NCBI RefSeq assembly: GCF_036173045.1
Contig: NZ_CP108040.1
Span: 62,001 to 126,000 of the forward strand
Direction of reading: 5' to 3'
From: Streptomyces sp. NBC_00299
Lineage (GTDB): Bacteria; Actinomycetota; Actinomycetes; Streptomycetales; Streptomycetaceae
DNA length: 64,000 bases
Shown here: positions 9,215 to 15,990 of the stretch, piece by piece
How positions within the stretch are numbered: position 1 is the stretch's first letter
How the letters are laid out: each line of letters starts with the position of its first letter
The notes under the pieces: generated by a model
Told to the model about the DNA's origin: nothing
The model's input: only the letters and a program-made list of their open reading frames with translations
Databases searched by the model: none
Made by a program: the position numbers and the translations under genes

Positions 9215-9733
9215 TCAGGCCGGCGGGGCAAACCGGCCGCCGCAGTCGGCGTGCTCTGAGATCTGTGAGCCGCCGTTGGCCAGTGCGGCGCAGACGCAGC
9301 CGTTGCACTGCCAGCGTGCGCACCGTTGGCACTGCCAGGCGCGGAGCGCGGCCTCGACGGATGTCAGGAATACATCCGCGAAGTCCGGTTTCTCTCCGGG
9401 CTTGGTCCCCTCCACCCCGAACAGCTTTCGGACCTCATCGTCGCTGCCGGATTTGCGCTCCTCGGCGTCGACCTCTTGGCCGCAGACGACGCAGGTGACG
9501 TCGAGTTCGCCTACCGCCTTGAGCGTTGCGGAGTGCATGCAGGTCAGGTGAGCGAACCAGCGCCGGTCGCCGTCCAGGTCGATGTAGGCCGGCGGTTCGG
9601 AGGGCACGCGGCCGTAGATCTTGCGCATGGAGTCCTCCTTCACCGCCGCGACCTCATCCTTCGGCTTCAGCTTGCTCGAGCAGAACACGCACGGGTCCGG
9701 CGGGCGGCGGCGCTTGCGTCCTAGGAACCACAT
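9215..9733 (-). CDS. Cysteine-rich zinc-binding hypothetical protein
   Basis: 172 residues if started at the ATG at 9733 (MWFLGRKRRRPPDP); the frame is open to 9964, but the upstream part has unnatural composition. CVFCSSKLKPKDE, HLTCMH, TCVVCGQEVD and a C-terminal cluster CQRCARWQCNGCVC suggest two or three zinc sites. The segment RRWFAHLTCMHSATLKAVGE resembles cytosolic treble-clef-like proteins. Function unknown. It is divergent from the gene at 9973, with a repeated intergenic element between them. Confidence 0.7.
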   Translation of the reverse strand: MWFLGRKRRRPPDPCVFCSSKLKPKDEVAAVKEDSMRKIYGRVPSEPPAYIDLDGDRRWFAHLTCMHSATLKAVGELDVTCVVCGQEVDAEERKSGSDDEVRKLFGVEGTKPGEKPDFADVFLTSVEAALRAWQCQRCARWQCNGCVCAALANGGSQISEHADCGGRFAPPA

Positions 9734-9774
9734 GACCAGGACGGTACATGCCCGGTTGGGGACCGGTCCCGAGT

Positions 9775-9900
9775 CGGATTGCGACCAGATCACCTGAGAC
9801 GGCGACCAGTTCCTCGGAGACGGGACAGTACGCGTGTCTGTTGTCAACGAAGCCAGCCGCTTTGCCATCCAACCCAGTCGAATCGCGGTGATCTCTCGGT
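9775..9900. repeat. Intergenic repeat, copy A
   Basis: Contains gagacgggacag, ttgtcaacgaagccag, gctttgccatccaacccagtcg. The same blocks occur in reverse orientation at 10430-10560 (copy B), so the gene at 9973-10329 is flanked by an imperfect inverted repeat of roughly 90 bp. Short gatca/tgagac motifs nearby also recur at about 11100. Confidence 0.6.
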
Positions 9901-9972
9901 GGCGCCGCAATGGACACCGCCGCCATGCCGTTACGCGTGAGCTGCGCGCTCTCAGATGGGACACTTGGTCAC

Positions 9973-10329
9973 ATGAAAGAGGTGCGCTGCGAGCGATGCG
10001 ACAACTTCATCGGCATGGGGTGCGCCTGCCCTCCTGATGGCAGCGTGCCCAAGGCGCACCCGGAGGAAAGGTGTGTTCGACAGGAGTGGCGGCGGTTCCC
10101 CGGCAACGCCATCTTGATCAAACAGAATGGTAAGGCGCACGTTCCAGGCGCCTGCGATCACATGACAGAAGACGAGGTGCGGCCTCCGAAGTGGGGTTGG
10201 ATTCTCGATCCGTCCCCCGGAGATTGGGGCCGTATCAGCGAAAGCAGCCCAGCCATCGCCACTGAGGGGAACGCGCAGCTGCGGGCGACGAGCCGGTGCA
10301 TGACGTGCATGGGGACTCTCGGCGGCTGA
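9973..10329 (+). CDS. Cysteine-rich small protein between inverted repeats
   Basis: 118 residues from the ATG at 9973 (MKEVRCERCDNFIGMGCACP). Cys pairs at the N-terminus (CERC, CAC) and end (CMTCMG) indicate zinc binding; the centre (RFPGNAILIKQNGKAHVPGA, CDH) is a likely small beta fold. It lies between two inverted copies of an intergenic repeat, which could mean it moved as a cassette. Family not recognised. Confidence 0.65.
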   Translation: MKEVRCERCDNFIGMGCACPPDGSVPKAHPEERCVRQEWRRFPGNAILIKQNGKAHVPGACDHMTEDEVRPPKWGWILDPSPGDWGRISESSPAIATEGNAQLRATSRCMTCMGTLGG

Positions 10330-10429
10330 TGAGCCGTAGGGCGTGCTGTGCTGTGGGATAGCTGACCAGAGGACCGACGGCTTGCCGTCGGCCCTCGTTC
10401 GTTTCGTGGTTCTGGGCACGCCGGATGCG

Positions 10430-10595
10430 GCACGACTCAGTTCGATGGCAAAACGACTGGGTTCGATGTCAACGGACAACACGCCTGGGCAGAACCTGTT
10501 GGCTAGCTATTGTCCTGTCTCATCGGACTTTGACCGATCTCACCGAAGTTCGGCGAACACCCTGTTCGTCTCATCGAAGCTTGATCACTGCTAGG
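10430..10595. repeat. Intergenic repeat, copy B (inverted relative to copy A)
   Basis: Contains cagttcgatggcaaaacgac, ttcgatgtcaacggacaaca and tattgtcctgtctcatcgga, which are the reverse complement, with differences, of blocks in copy A. Motifs gtctcatcg and cttgatcac at the end match other intergenic spots in this window. No ORF is present, so it could be the remains of a non-autonomous transposable element. Confidence 0.6.
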
Positions 10596-10630
10596 GGCGT
10601 CTCGTAGATCAGGCCGCGTACCCTCGGTGC

Positions 10631-11044
10631 GTGCCTCGCCATTCGAAGAAGCCCCGACGGCTGGTCGCCGACGGGCGCGAGTACATGTGGACGATGCGCC
10701 ATAGCCACCGAAGGGGTCCCGACGGCCAGTCCGTAGACTGCCGCCAAATACTGACCTTGTCCCCGCAACCGGCCGGCACCGGCGGCCCGCTGCGGATTGT
10801 CTTTGCCGCCGCTCCCGGCCGGTACGTCCCGGGCGGCGCGCCCTTCGGCTCCGGGGACGTGGGCTTCATCCGAGGTGCAGACCTGAACCTGCACGAGCCG
10901 GGCGCCGTCCGAGCTTTGCTCGACGTGGCCTTGGCCGGTGGGTGGCGGCCAGGGGAGCGGCGGGCGGTGGAGGTCGACGGCTGGTGCCTGCTGGAGCCGG
11001 CCGCCGCCGCGCGAGCCGGGGACACCAGCCCCGAGGGCCCGTAG
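10631..11044 (+). CDS. Conserved-looking hypothetical protein
   Basis: 137 residues from a GTG at 10631 (MPRHSKKPRRLVADGREYMW). A basic head leads to a beta-rich core (GPLRIVFAAAPGRYVPGGAP, HEPGAVRALLDVALAGGWRP) ending DGWCLLEPAAAARAG. Codon bias is strongly coding. No motif tells the function. The gene is isolated, with repeat-like DNA on both sides. Confidence 0.7.
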   Translation: MPRHSKKPRRLVADGREYMWTMRHSHRRGPDGQSVDCRQILTLSPQPAGTGGPLRIVFAAAPGRYVPGGAPFGSGDVGFIRGADLNLHEPGAVRALLDVALAGGWRPGERRAVEVDGWCLLEPAAAARAGDTSPEGP

Positions 11045-11049
11045 GGGTG

Positions 11050-11341
11050 GGTCCTCTTCGCCTGACTTCATTGTTCGTGAGAGGAGCCCACCAGCGCGCG
11101 GCGATCACGCTTCGGTGAGACTGGTCAAGCTCCGTTGAGACGCGACAGCTATCACGGCGTGATAATCCGTCGCGCCTTGAGAGGTGGGCCTGCCCCACAA
11201 ACGCAGGCAAGCCCGGTTCCTGCAGCGATCGCGGGGCCGAGCCTTGACTGTGTCGTTTATCGGGCTCTGGCAAGGCGGGCGTCATGGCTCTCGCCAGGCC
11301 AGACACTATCCGCCTTTCGCTGAGGTCAGGGACTTCTGGCC
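11050..11341. other. Intergenic region with second palindrome copy
   Basis: Holds gatcacgcttcggtgagac and ctccgttgagacgcgacag motifs followed by the palindrome TATCACGGCGTGATA at 11150-11164, the partner of the one at 8819-8833. No gene is seen. Confidence 0.5.
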
Positions 11342-11376
11342 TCACGTCCCGATCACGGCGCCCCTTAAACACAAGA

Positions 11377-11413
11377 GGCCCGCATCCCCTGCGCGTTCGC
11401 GGGGGTACGGGCC
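11377..11413. terminator. GC-rich hairpin, probable terminator
   Basis: ggcccgcatcccc and gggggtacgggcc pair around a loop just past the end of the minus-strand operon. It suits termination of the transcript that includes the 11581-12298 gene. Confidence 0.5.
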
Positions 11414-11580
11414 TTCGTCATGCTCCGTCGTGCGTGTCAGGGTGCCCGGGCGGCGGGCGCTCTGGTCCGGTTCGGGAGGCCGGCCGCGATTGCCGGGGCG
11501 ACAGGGTGCCGCATGGCGGAGGTGAGCGTGGGTGGGGCGTTGGGGCGGCCGGATCTGGAGGTCGACGACCGCCCCGGGCG

Positions 11581-12298
11581 TCAGGAGGTGGTGGAGGCGC
11601 TCGCGTCGGTGGTCGCCGCCCGGGCGGCGCTCGCCTCGAGGTCGGCGTAGCGCTGCTGGATCTGGTCGAGCCGTGTGGTCGGTCAGGGCTGTCGTGATCA
11701 GGTCGCGCTGGTACTCCATGCCGGCGAAGACGCCGCGGTGGTAGCGGCATTGGTCCTGGGCTTCGGCGCAGGCCGGGCAGTCCTCCCAGTCCAGCGGGTC
11801 GTATGGCGCGGTCTCCGGCGCGGGGAGCTCCCTCGTCTGCGTGATGGCGGCGGGGGAGTGGGGGCTGATGGTGAACAGGTCCTCGCGCCAGGTATCCGGC
11901 ATTTCCCGGAGGAAGCCGGCCAGGGCAGCCGCGATCTGCGGGTGGTGCTCGTAGAGCGACGCCCAGATCCGCCTGGCCTCGGTTGCCGGGTCGGACTTGC
12001 AGGACAGCTCGTGGGCCTCGCGGGCGTAGGCGCGGATCTTCTCGCGGCGTTCCTCCCAGGTGCTGGTGTCGATCCCGGCTTCCACGGCCGCGCCCAGGAC
12101 TTGGGTGTCGTGGAGGAACTCCGGGGCCAGCAGCGACTTGGCGAGGGCTTCGGCAGCGGCGAGGTCGCGGCGGGCGAGCCCGGCCATGGCCTGGTCGGTG
12201 AGGAAGGCGCTGCTGCGGGTCCAGATGTCGGCGTTGCTGAACGAGGTGGCCAGCCTCCGCGTGCGCAGGCGCGTGAGATGGATGGTGTCAGCGGTCAT
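11581..12298 (-). pseudogene. Hypothetical operon protein with a frameshift near its 3' end
   Basis: The frame from the ATG at 12298 (MTADTIHLTRLRTRRLATSF) codes well for about 200 residues: helical segments (DLAAAEALAKSLLAPEFLHD), then CPACAEAQDQCRYHRGVFAG, a possible zinc site. After ALTDHTA near 11690 its composition becomes unnatural and it runs on to 11342. In the next frame the DNA reads TTRLDQIQQRYADLEASAAR and stops at 11581, a sensible coiled-coil end. A one-base deletion near 11690 explains this. Function unknown; it is the last gene of the accessory operon. Confidence 0.65.
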
Positions 12299-12375
12299 GA
12301 ACAGGGTGCTCCTTGTCGAGACGCCGGAGCGCCGCGCCCGCATGGGGGCGGGCGCGGCGCTCCAGGGGGGTGGTG

Positions 12376-12558
12376 CTACTCGGTGGGGGTGTCGGTGACC
12401 ACGAGGAACTGGTCGGTGCGCAGGTCCATGACGACCTGAGCGTTGGTGCCTTGGGCGCGTTGGGTTGCGGCGAACTCTTCGGCTGGCCAGGAGCCGCGGG
12501 GGTTTCCGGCGGGAAATCGCTCCAGGACGGTCCGGGAGGGTGTGGTGGCGGTGGTCAT
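12376..12558 (-). CDS. Small hypothetical protein, intact member of a duplicated pair
   Basis: 60 residues: TVLERFPAGNPRGSWPAEEF and a C-terminal VVMDLRTDQFLVVTDTPTE. Its start overlaps the stop of the 12558-13040 gene. The same pair exists in ruins at 4620-5431, so the two genes move or duplicate as a unit. No known domain; it could be a partner of the OB-like protein upstream. Confidence 0.7.
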   Translation of the reverse strand: MTTATTPSRTVLERFPAGNPRGSWPAEEFAATQRAQGTNAQVVMDLRTDQFLVVTDTPTE

Positions 12559-13040
12559 CAGGCGTCGCCGCCGGTCACGCGTTCGTGGATGTCGATGAGG
12601 ATGGCGATGGCGTCAGGGTTGTCCGCCAGGCCGACCCACTGCCCGAGTGCGGTGAAGACGGGCACGGCGTCGGTGTCGGCGTTGAAGATGACGCAGTAGT
12701 CGCCGTAGCGGTCCATCACCATGTCCCGCAGGACCGGGACGATCGCGGTGTCCAGGACCTCCAGGGCGTCGACGGTGAGCCGGGCGGGCTCGCCGGGCTT
12801 CTGGGGCTGGACCAGGGTGCCGGTGACGCGCAGCAGGTCGCTGGGCTGTACGCCGGTCAGCAGCTCATGGGTGATCCGCGGGTCTCCGCTGGTGCATGAG
12901 ATGACCGTGTCGGGGGCGTCCTCCTCGACGGTGTCGATGTCGGCGGGCCGGACGACCAGGTCGAAGGTGGCGGTGCCGCGCGGCCCGGGAACGGGTATCG
13001 CGTCGACCCAACCGTCGACGGCGCAGTGCTTGGTGTCCAT
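12558..13040 (-). CDS. OB-fold-like hypothetical protein
   Basis: 160 residues. The central part (DLLRVTGTLVQPQKPGEPAR, LTVDALEVLDT) is typical of OB-fold beta strands used for nucleic-acid binding. The C-terminal half (VLRDMVMDRYGDYCVIFNAD, AILIDIHERVTGGDA) is shared with the pseudogene at 4796-5431. OB identity is inferred from pattern, not proved. It overlaps the neighbouring genes by 1-4 bases on both sides, so it is one cistron in a coupled operon. Confidence 0.7.
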   Translation of the reverse strand: MDTKHCAVDGWVDAIPVPGPRGTATFDLVVRPADIDTVEEDAPDTVISCTSGDPRITHELLTGVQPSDLLRVTGTLVQPQKPGEPARLTVDALEVLDTAIVPVLRDMVMDRYGDYCVIFNADTDAVPVFTALGQWVGLADNPDAIAILIDIHERVTGGDA

Positions 13041-13243
13041 CAGCTGGCCTCCGTCCGGGGCTTGGTGGGGCGAGGGGAGCGGGGTCGGGTGGTGCGCTGG
13101 GCGATGTCCAGGAGCTCGCGGTTGCGTCGCCTCTGGGCGTCGGTGAGCGGCCGGACTTTCGCGCCGTGGCGGTGCCAGAGCGGGGAGGCGGGCGGCTCGG
13201 GGTAGGCGAGGGCGTGGTCGACGTCGCGTTGGGTGCTGCTCAA
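13040..13243 (-). CDS. Small basic hypothetical protein
   Basis: 67 residues from a TTG at 13243 placed after a TGGAGG ribosome site (LSSTQRDVDHALAYPEPPAS). The segment KVRPLTDAQRRRNRELLDIA is strongly basic and helical, perhaps binding nucleic acid. An ATG further upstream (13336) gives an Arg/Thr/Pro-rich extension that I consider unlikely. Its stop overlaps the next gene (ATGA). Confidence 0.6.
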   Translation of the reverse strand: MSSTQRDVDHALAYPEPPASPLWHRHGAKVRPLTDAQRRRNRELLDIAQRTTRPRSPRPTKPRTEAS

Positions 13244-13265
13244 GGGAGCCTCCAGGTGGAGGGGT

Positions 13266-13544
13266 TCAGGCGTGGTCGTCGTCGTGCCGGCGTTTGGGCT
13301 GGATGTCGGAGGCGAACCTGCCGAGGCGGGCCTCAACGGGGTTCGCGGTGATCCAGTCCTCAGCGCACGTCTTGTGCACGGGCTCGCCGTAGTGGGAGCG
13401 CATGGGCGTGGGCTTGTCGCACAGCACGCAGGGGCGGTCCTGCCAGCGGTCGAAGTGCTGGTTGTCGCGCCAGTCGAGGAGAGCGCCGGGAGCCGGGACC
13501 AGGCCCGGCTCGAACAGCGGCTTCTTGTTGCGGCGGCCTGTCAC
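13266..13544 (-). CDS. Small zinc-binding hypothetical protein
   Basis: 92 residues from a GTG at 13544, which overlaps the stop of the ASCH gene (GTGA). RPCVLCDKPTPMRSHYGEPV followed by HKTCAEDWI gives CxxC, H and HxxC, a treble-clef or HNH-like metal site. The end is very basic (RFASDIQPKRRHDDDHA). Possibly nucleic-acid binding; no firm family. Confidence 0.7.
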   Translation of the reverse strand: MTGRRNKKPLFEPGLVPAPGALLDWRDNQHFDRWQDRPCVLCDKPTPMRSHYGEPVHKTCAEDWITANPVEARLGRFASDIQPKRRHDDDHA

Positions 13545-13984
13545 GGCCGGAAGTCGGTCAGCTGCTGGAACACCTGCTCCACCAGGTCCAGGCGCGGCTT
13601 CCAGGCCGGCAGCGCGCCCGTAGCGGGCACCGGCAGGGCGAGCTCCTGGACGTCGGCGAGGACTAGGTGGTGCGCGTCGCGCTGTGCCCAGGGGCTGGTG
13701 CACTGCTCGGGCCCCTGGTCCAGGTGGCAGTCGGTGAGGCGGGCGACGCCGATGACCGCACCGAGGTGCAGTTCGCGGCCGCGGATCGCGGTGGCGCCCA
13801 GCGGGTCACGCAGCACGGCGGGCTCCGGCTTCTTCTTTCCGGCGTGGATCAGGGCCCAGCCTCGCCACGGCCAGTTGACGGGTCGGTTCTCCGGGCTCTT
13901 CCCGACGAGGATGCAGGTCGCCCAGGGCTGGCGGATCGTGATGCCGCGGATCCAGTCGCCCTCGGGCAGGGCGGCGATGCTCAT
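13541..13984 (-). CDS. ASCH-domain protein
   Basis: 147 residues from the ATG at 13984. The N-terminal part (IRGITIRQPWATCILVGKSP, WPWRGWALIHAGKK) is the PUA-like ASCH fold, which binds RNA or acts on modified nucleosides; some members are amidohydrolases or RNases. The later part includes GAVIGVARLTDCHLD, also typical. The start overlaps the stop of the GGDEF gene (ATGA). Which RNA or nucleoside is bound cannot be told. Confidence 0.8.
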   Translation of the reverse strand: MSIAALPEGDWIRGITIRQPWATCILVGKSPENRPVNWPWRGWALIHAGKKKPEPAVLRDPLGATAIRGRELHLGAVIGVARLTDCHLDQGPEQCTSPWAQRDAHHLVLADVQELALPVPATGALPAWKPRLDLVEQVFQQLTDFRP

Positions 13985-14655
13985 GCGGCTCGCCCCCACG
14001 TCGCCGTGCCCGGTCGGCCGGCGCGCCGCCCGTTGATGGACGGCACCTTGGTGTGCTCCTTGGTGGCGAGGACGGCGCGGCCGGAGTGCTTGCCGTCGTA
14101 GAGGGCGGCGTCGGCGGCGCGCTGCAACGCGGACAGGTCACGGGTGTCGACGTCCGGGGTAGCGGCGCCGACCGAGGCCGCGACGTCGACGCGCCGGCCG
14201 TCGACCAGGGCGACCGGCTTGTGCAGCATCCGCACCAGCGTCGCGAGTCGGACCTCGCGGCGATCGCGGGACATCGGCAACACGACGGCGAACTCGTCAC
14301 CGCCCAGGCGGCCGACAGACGCTCTGCGGCCTGCCCAGGCGGTGAGCCGGGTGCCGAACGCGGCGAGGACCGCGTCGCCAGCCGGATGCCCGAGCGTGTC
14401 GTTGATGTCCTTGAAGTGGTCGGCGTCGACCAGGACCACTGCCGTGTTGTCGCCGTGGCGGGCCAGGACCTGCTGTGCCCGGGCGGTGTACGCGTCGCGC
14501 CTCAACAGCCCGGTGAGCGGGTCCTTCTTCGCGGCGGCGAGCCGCCGGTGCAGAGCGACGGCGTGCACGGTCCAGCCAGCCAGCGGCACGGCGGCGGTAG
14601 TGATCAGGAGGGTGCGCTGCCCGATCCGGGCGTGTAAGCGCAGGACGGAGTCCAT
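13981..14655 (-). CDS. GGDEF diguanylate cyclase with one membrane helix
   Basis: 224 residues. An N-terminal membrane helix (TLLITTAAVPLAGWTVHAVA) is followed by a GGDEF domain: DPLTGLLRRDAY, VVLVDADHFKDINDTLGHPA and the active-site motif RLGGDEFAVV, all intact. It should make cyclic di-GMP from two GTP. There is no separate input domain and no EAL domain, so control is probably by expression or oligomerisation. A cyclase inside an accessory mobile operon, coupled to an ASCH gene, is unusual. Confidence 0.88.
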   Translation of the reverse strand: MDSVLRLHARIGQRTLLITTAAVPLAGWTVHAVALHRRLAAAKKDPLTGLLRRDAYTARAQQVLARHGDNTAVVLVDADHFKDINDTLGHPAGDAVLAAFGTRLTAWAGRRASVGRLGGDEFAVVLPMSRDRREVRLATLVRMLHKPVALVDGRRVDVAASVGAATPDVDTRDLSALQRAADAALYDGKHSGRAVLATKEHTKVPSINGRRAGRPGTATWGRAA

Positions 14656-15326
14656 ACTGGGGATCTCCTTCTCGTCTTGTACGGGTTGGGTGGCCCGGGA
14701 CAGCCGTCCAAGCCGCCAAGCAGAGCGGCTGTCCCGGGGCGTACCTACAGCTCGAAGTCACCGTCGTCGACGGCGCGGCCCCAGCTGTACGGGTTGTTCC
14801 AGCGGCCGCCGGTCGCGGCGGGCCAGTCGAGCTCTCAGCCGGGCCGGTAGCCGCACGCGCCGTCCGGCCGATCGTGGGGGATCTCGAGTCCGGCCTCGCA
14901 TGCGGCTCGTGCCGGGACATAGCCCTCCTGCGCGATCCGAATGGCGGCGCTGGGACTGTCGGCGCGGCTGGTGAAGACGTGCACGCCTGTGACTGAGCGC
15001 TTCACTTGGCCACTGAGCGGGACAGTTGGCCACTCCTTCCGAGCACCGACGGCGTCCCTGCTGTACCCCCGATCGTCCCGAACAGGGGTACAGGCGTTCC
15101 GGAGAGGGACAGGGAATCGCGACTGGTCAGCGTTCGTTCAGCCTGGCCTCCGCAGTGTCTTCGACTCGGCAGTTGCCCCCTGACCTGGGGATTCACCAGA
15201 AAACTCGGCAGAATGGGCCCTGCCGGGCTCGGCTAAGGCGTCACCGAGTACACCGTGGCGTGGCGCTGTGCCCGCGTGCGCGACAGAACCAGGTCGGCCG
15301 CGGAGGTGACCTGACTGACGGAAGAA

Positions 15327-15368
15327 GAGTCGTTCGGCCAGATGCTTGCCGGCAAGGCCGAACGACTC
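15327..15368. promoter_or_regulatory. Perfect 13-bp stem hairpin inside the element
   Basis: GAGTCGTTCGGCC at 15327-15339 pairs with GGCCGAACGACTC at 15356-15368 around a 16-base loop, about 40 bp before the ATG of the small membrane-protein gene. It could be an attenuator or a structured 5' leader. Confidence 0.55.
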
Positions 15369-15409
15369 CGCTTCGGAAGCGTTTCCTGCTCAAAAGGATG
15401 GAGGCTCCT

Positions 15410-15586
15410 ATGCCGGAGTCTAAAAGCGAAGGCCCTGCATCTCACCCCGAGTGGTCACGGCGGCTGAGCGCAGGTCTCGCCCGCCGCGTCCGTGTCGTTT
15501 TTGACAGTGCGCTTCGCGGCGTTGGATACGCGGCAGGCACGACAGGATTCGCCGTGCTGTGGCTGTGGTGGCAGAGCCGAAACTGA
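15410..15586 (+). CDS. Small membrane protein carried by the IS21-like element
   Basis: 58 residues (MPESKSEGPASHPEWSRRLS) with one C-terminal membrane helix (GVGYAAGTTGFAVLWLWWQS). The ATG follows GGAGG by a good spacing. It is the only believable gene in the 811-bp element. A basic amphipathic part followed by a Trp-rich membrane helix is a layout seen in small membrane-active toxins, but nothing identifies it as one. Confidence 0.6.
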   Translation: MPESKSEGPASHPEWSRRLSAGLARRVRVVFDSALRGVGYAAGTTGFAVLWLWWQSRN

Positions 15587-15887
15587 CAGCTGCCCCGATC
15601 CCGCGCTCGGCCACAGAGGCAGCGGCCGAGCGCGGACGGCATCAGGAACCTAGGCCTGACCTGCGTTGACATCCCATTCTGAGCCTGGGTGAGCTCAATG
15701 TTGGACTGTAACTCCGCCTCAACCTGCATGGCGCGGGCTCCTGAGTACCAAGGTGGCCAACTGAGGCACCAGGTGGCCAACTGAAGCACTCAGTCACAAC
15801 GCCTTCCCGACCGGGCTGGGCGGTGCTCCTTGTGGGGACGTCGACCTCGAGGTAGGGCAGGTCCATGACGCCCATCTCCTTTCCTGC

Positions 15888-15966
15888 TTCTCATGATTGA
15901 GGGCCCACTGCGACGGCACCGACCCCGGGTCCGGGACGGGGCGGGGGCGGCACAGAGTGCGCTCAG
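15888..15966. repeat. Direct repeat, left copy
   Basis: About 75 bp. Blocks ctcatgattgag, ccactgcgac and cggcacagagtgcgctcag recur at 17255-17331 in the same orientation, bracketing the gene at 15991-17247. Confidence 0.75.
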
Positions 15967-15990
15967 TCCAGCGAAGCGAGGTGATCTGGT

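Larger units (their letters stand above)
14988..15798. mobile_element. Non-autonomous element with IS21-type ends
   Basis: The ends are inverted copies starting TGTGACTGAG(C/T)GCTTCA, each followed by repeated TTGGCCAC blocks, a hallmark of IS21-family ends (multiple terminal repeats). A 5-bp direct repeat, ACGCC, flanks the element at 14983-14987 and 15799-15803, and removal restores an open frame. The 811-bp interior lacks IstA and IstB, so mobility would need a helper. It carries a small membrane-protein gene. Confidence 0.85.
14745..15866 (-). pseudogene. Small gene split by an inserted element
   Basis: The 5' piece begins at 15866 (MDLPYLEVDVPTRSTAQPGR, with an AGGAG site nine bases before the ATG). 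The 3' piece lies at 14745-14984 (VHVFTSRADSPSAAIRIAQE). Removing the inserted element at 14988-15798 and one ACGCC copy rejoins the two exactly in frame (GREGVHVFTSR). The rejoined frame also carries a TGA at a probable Trp position (YRPG-stop-ELDW) before ending SWGRAVDDGDFEL. The product is unknown and the gene is certainly inactive. Confidence 0.85.
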
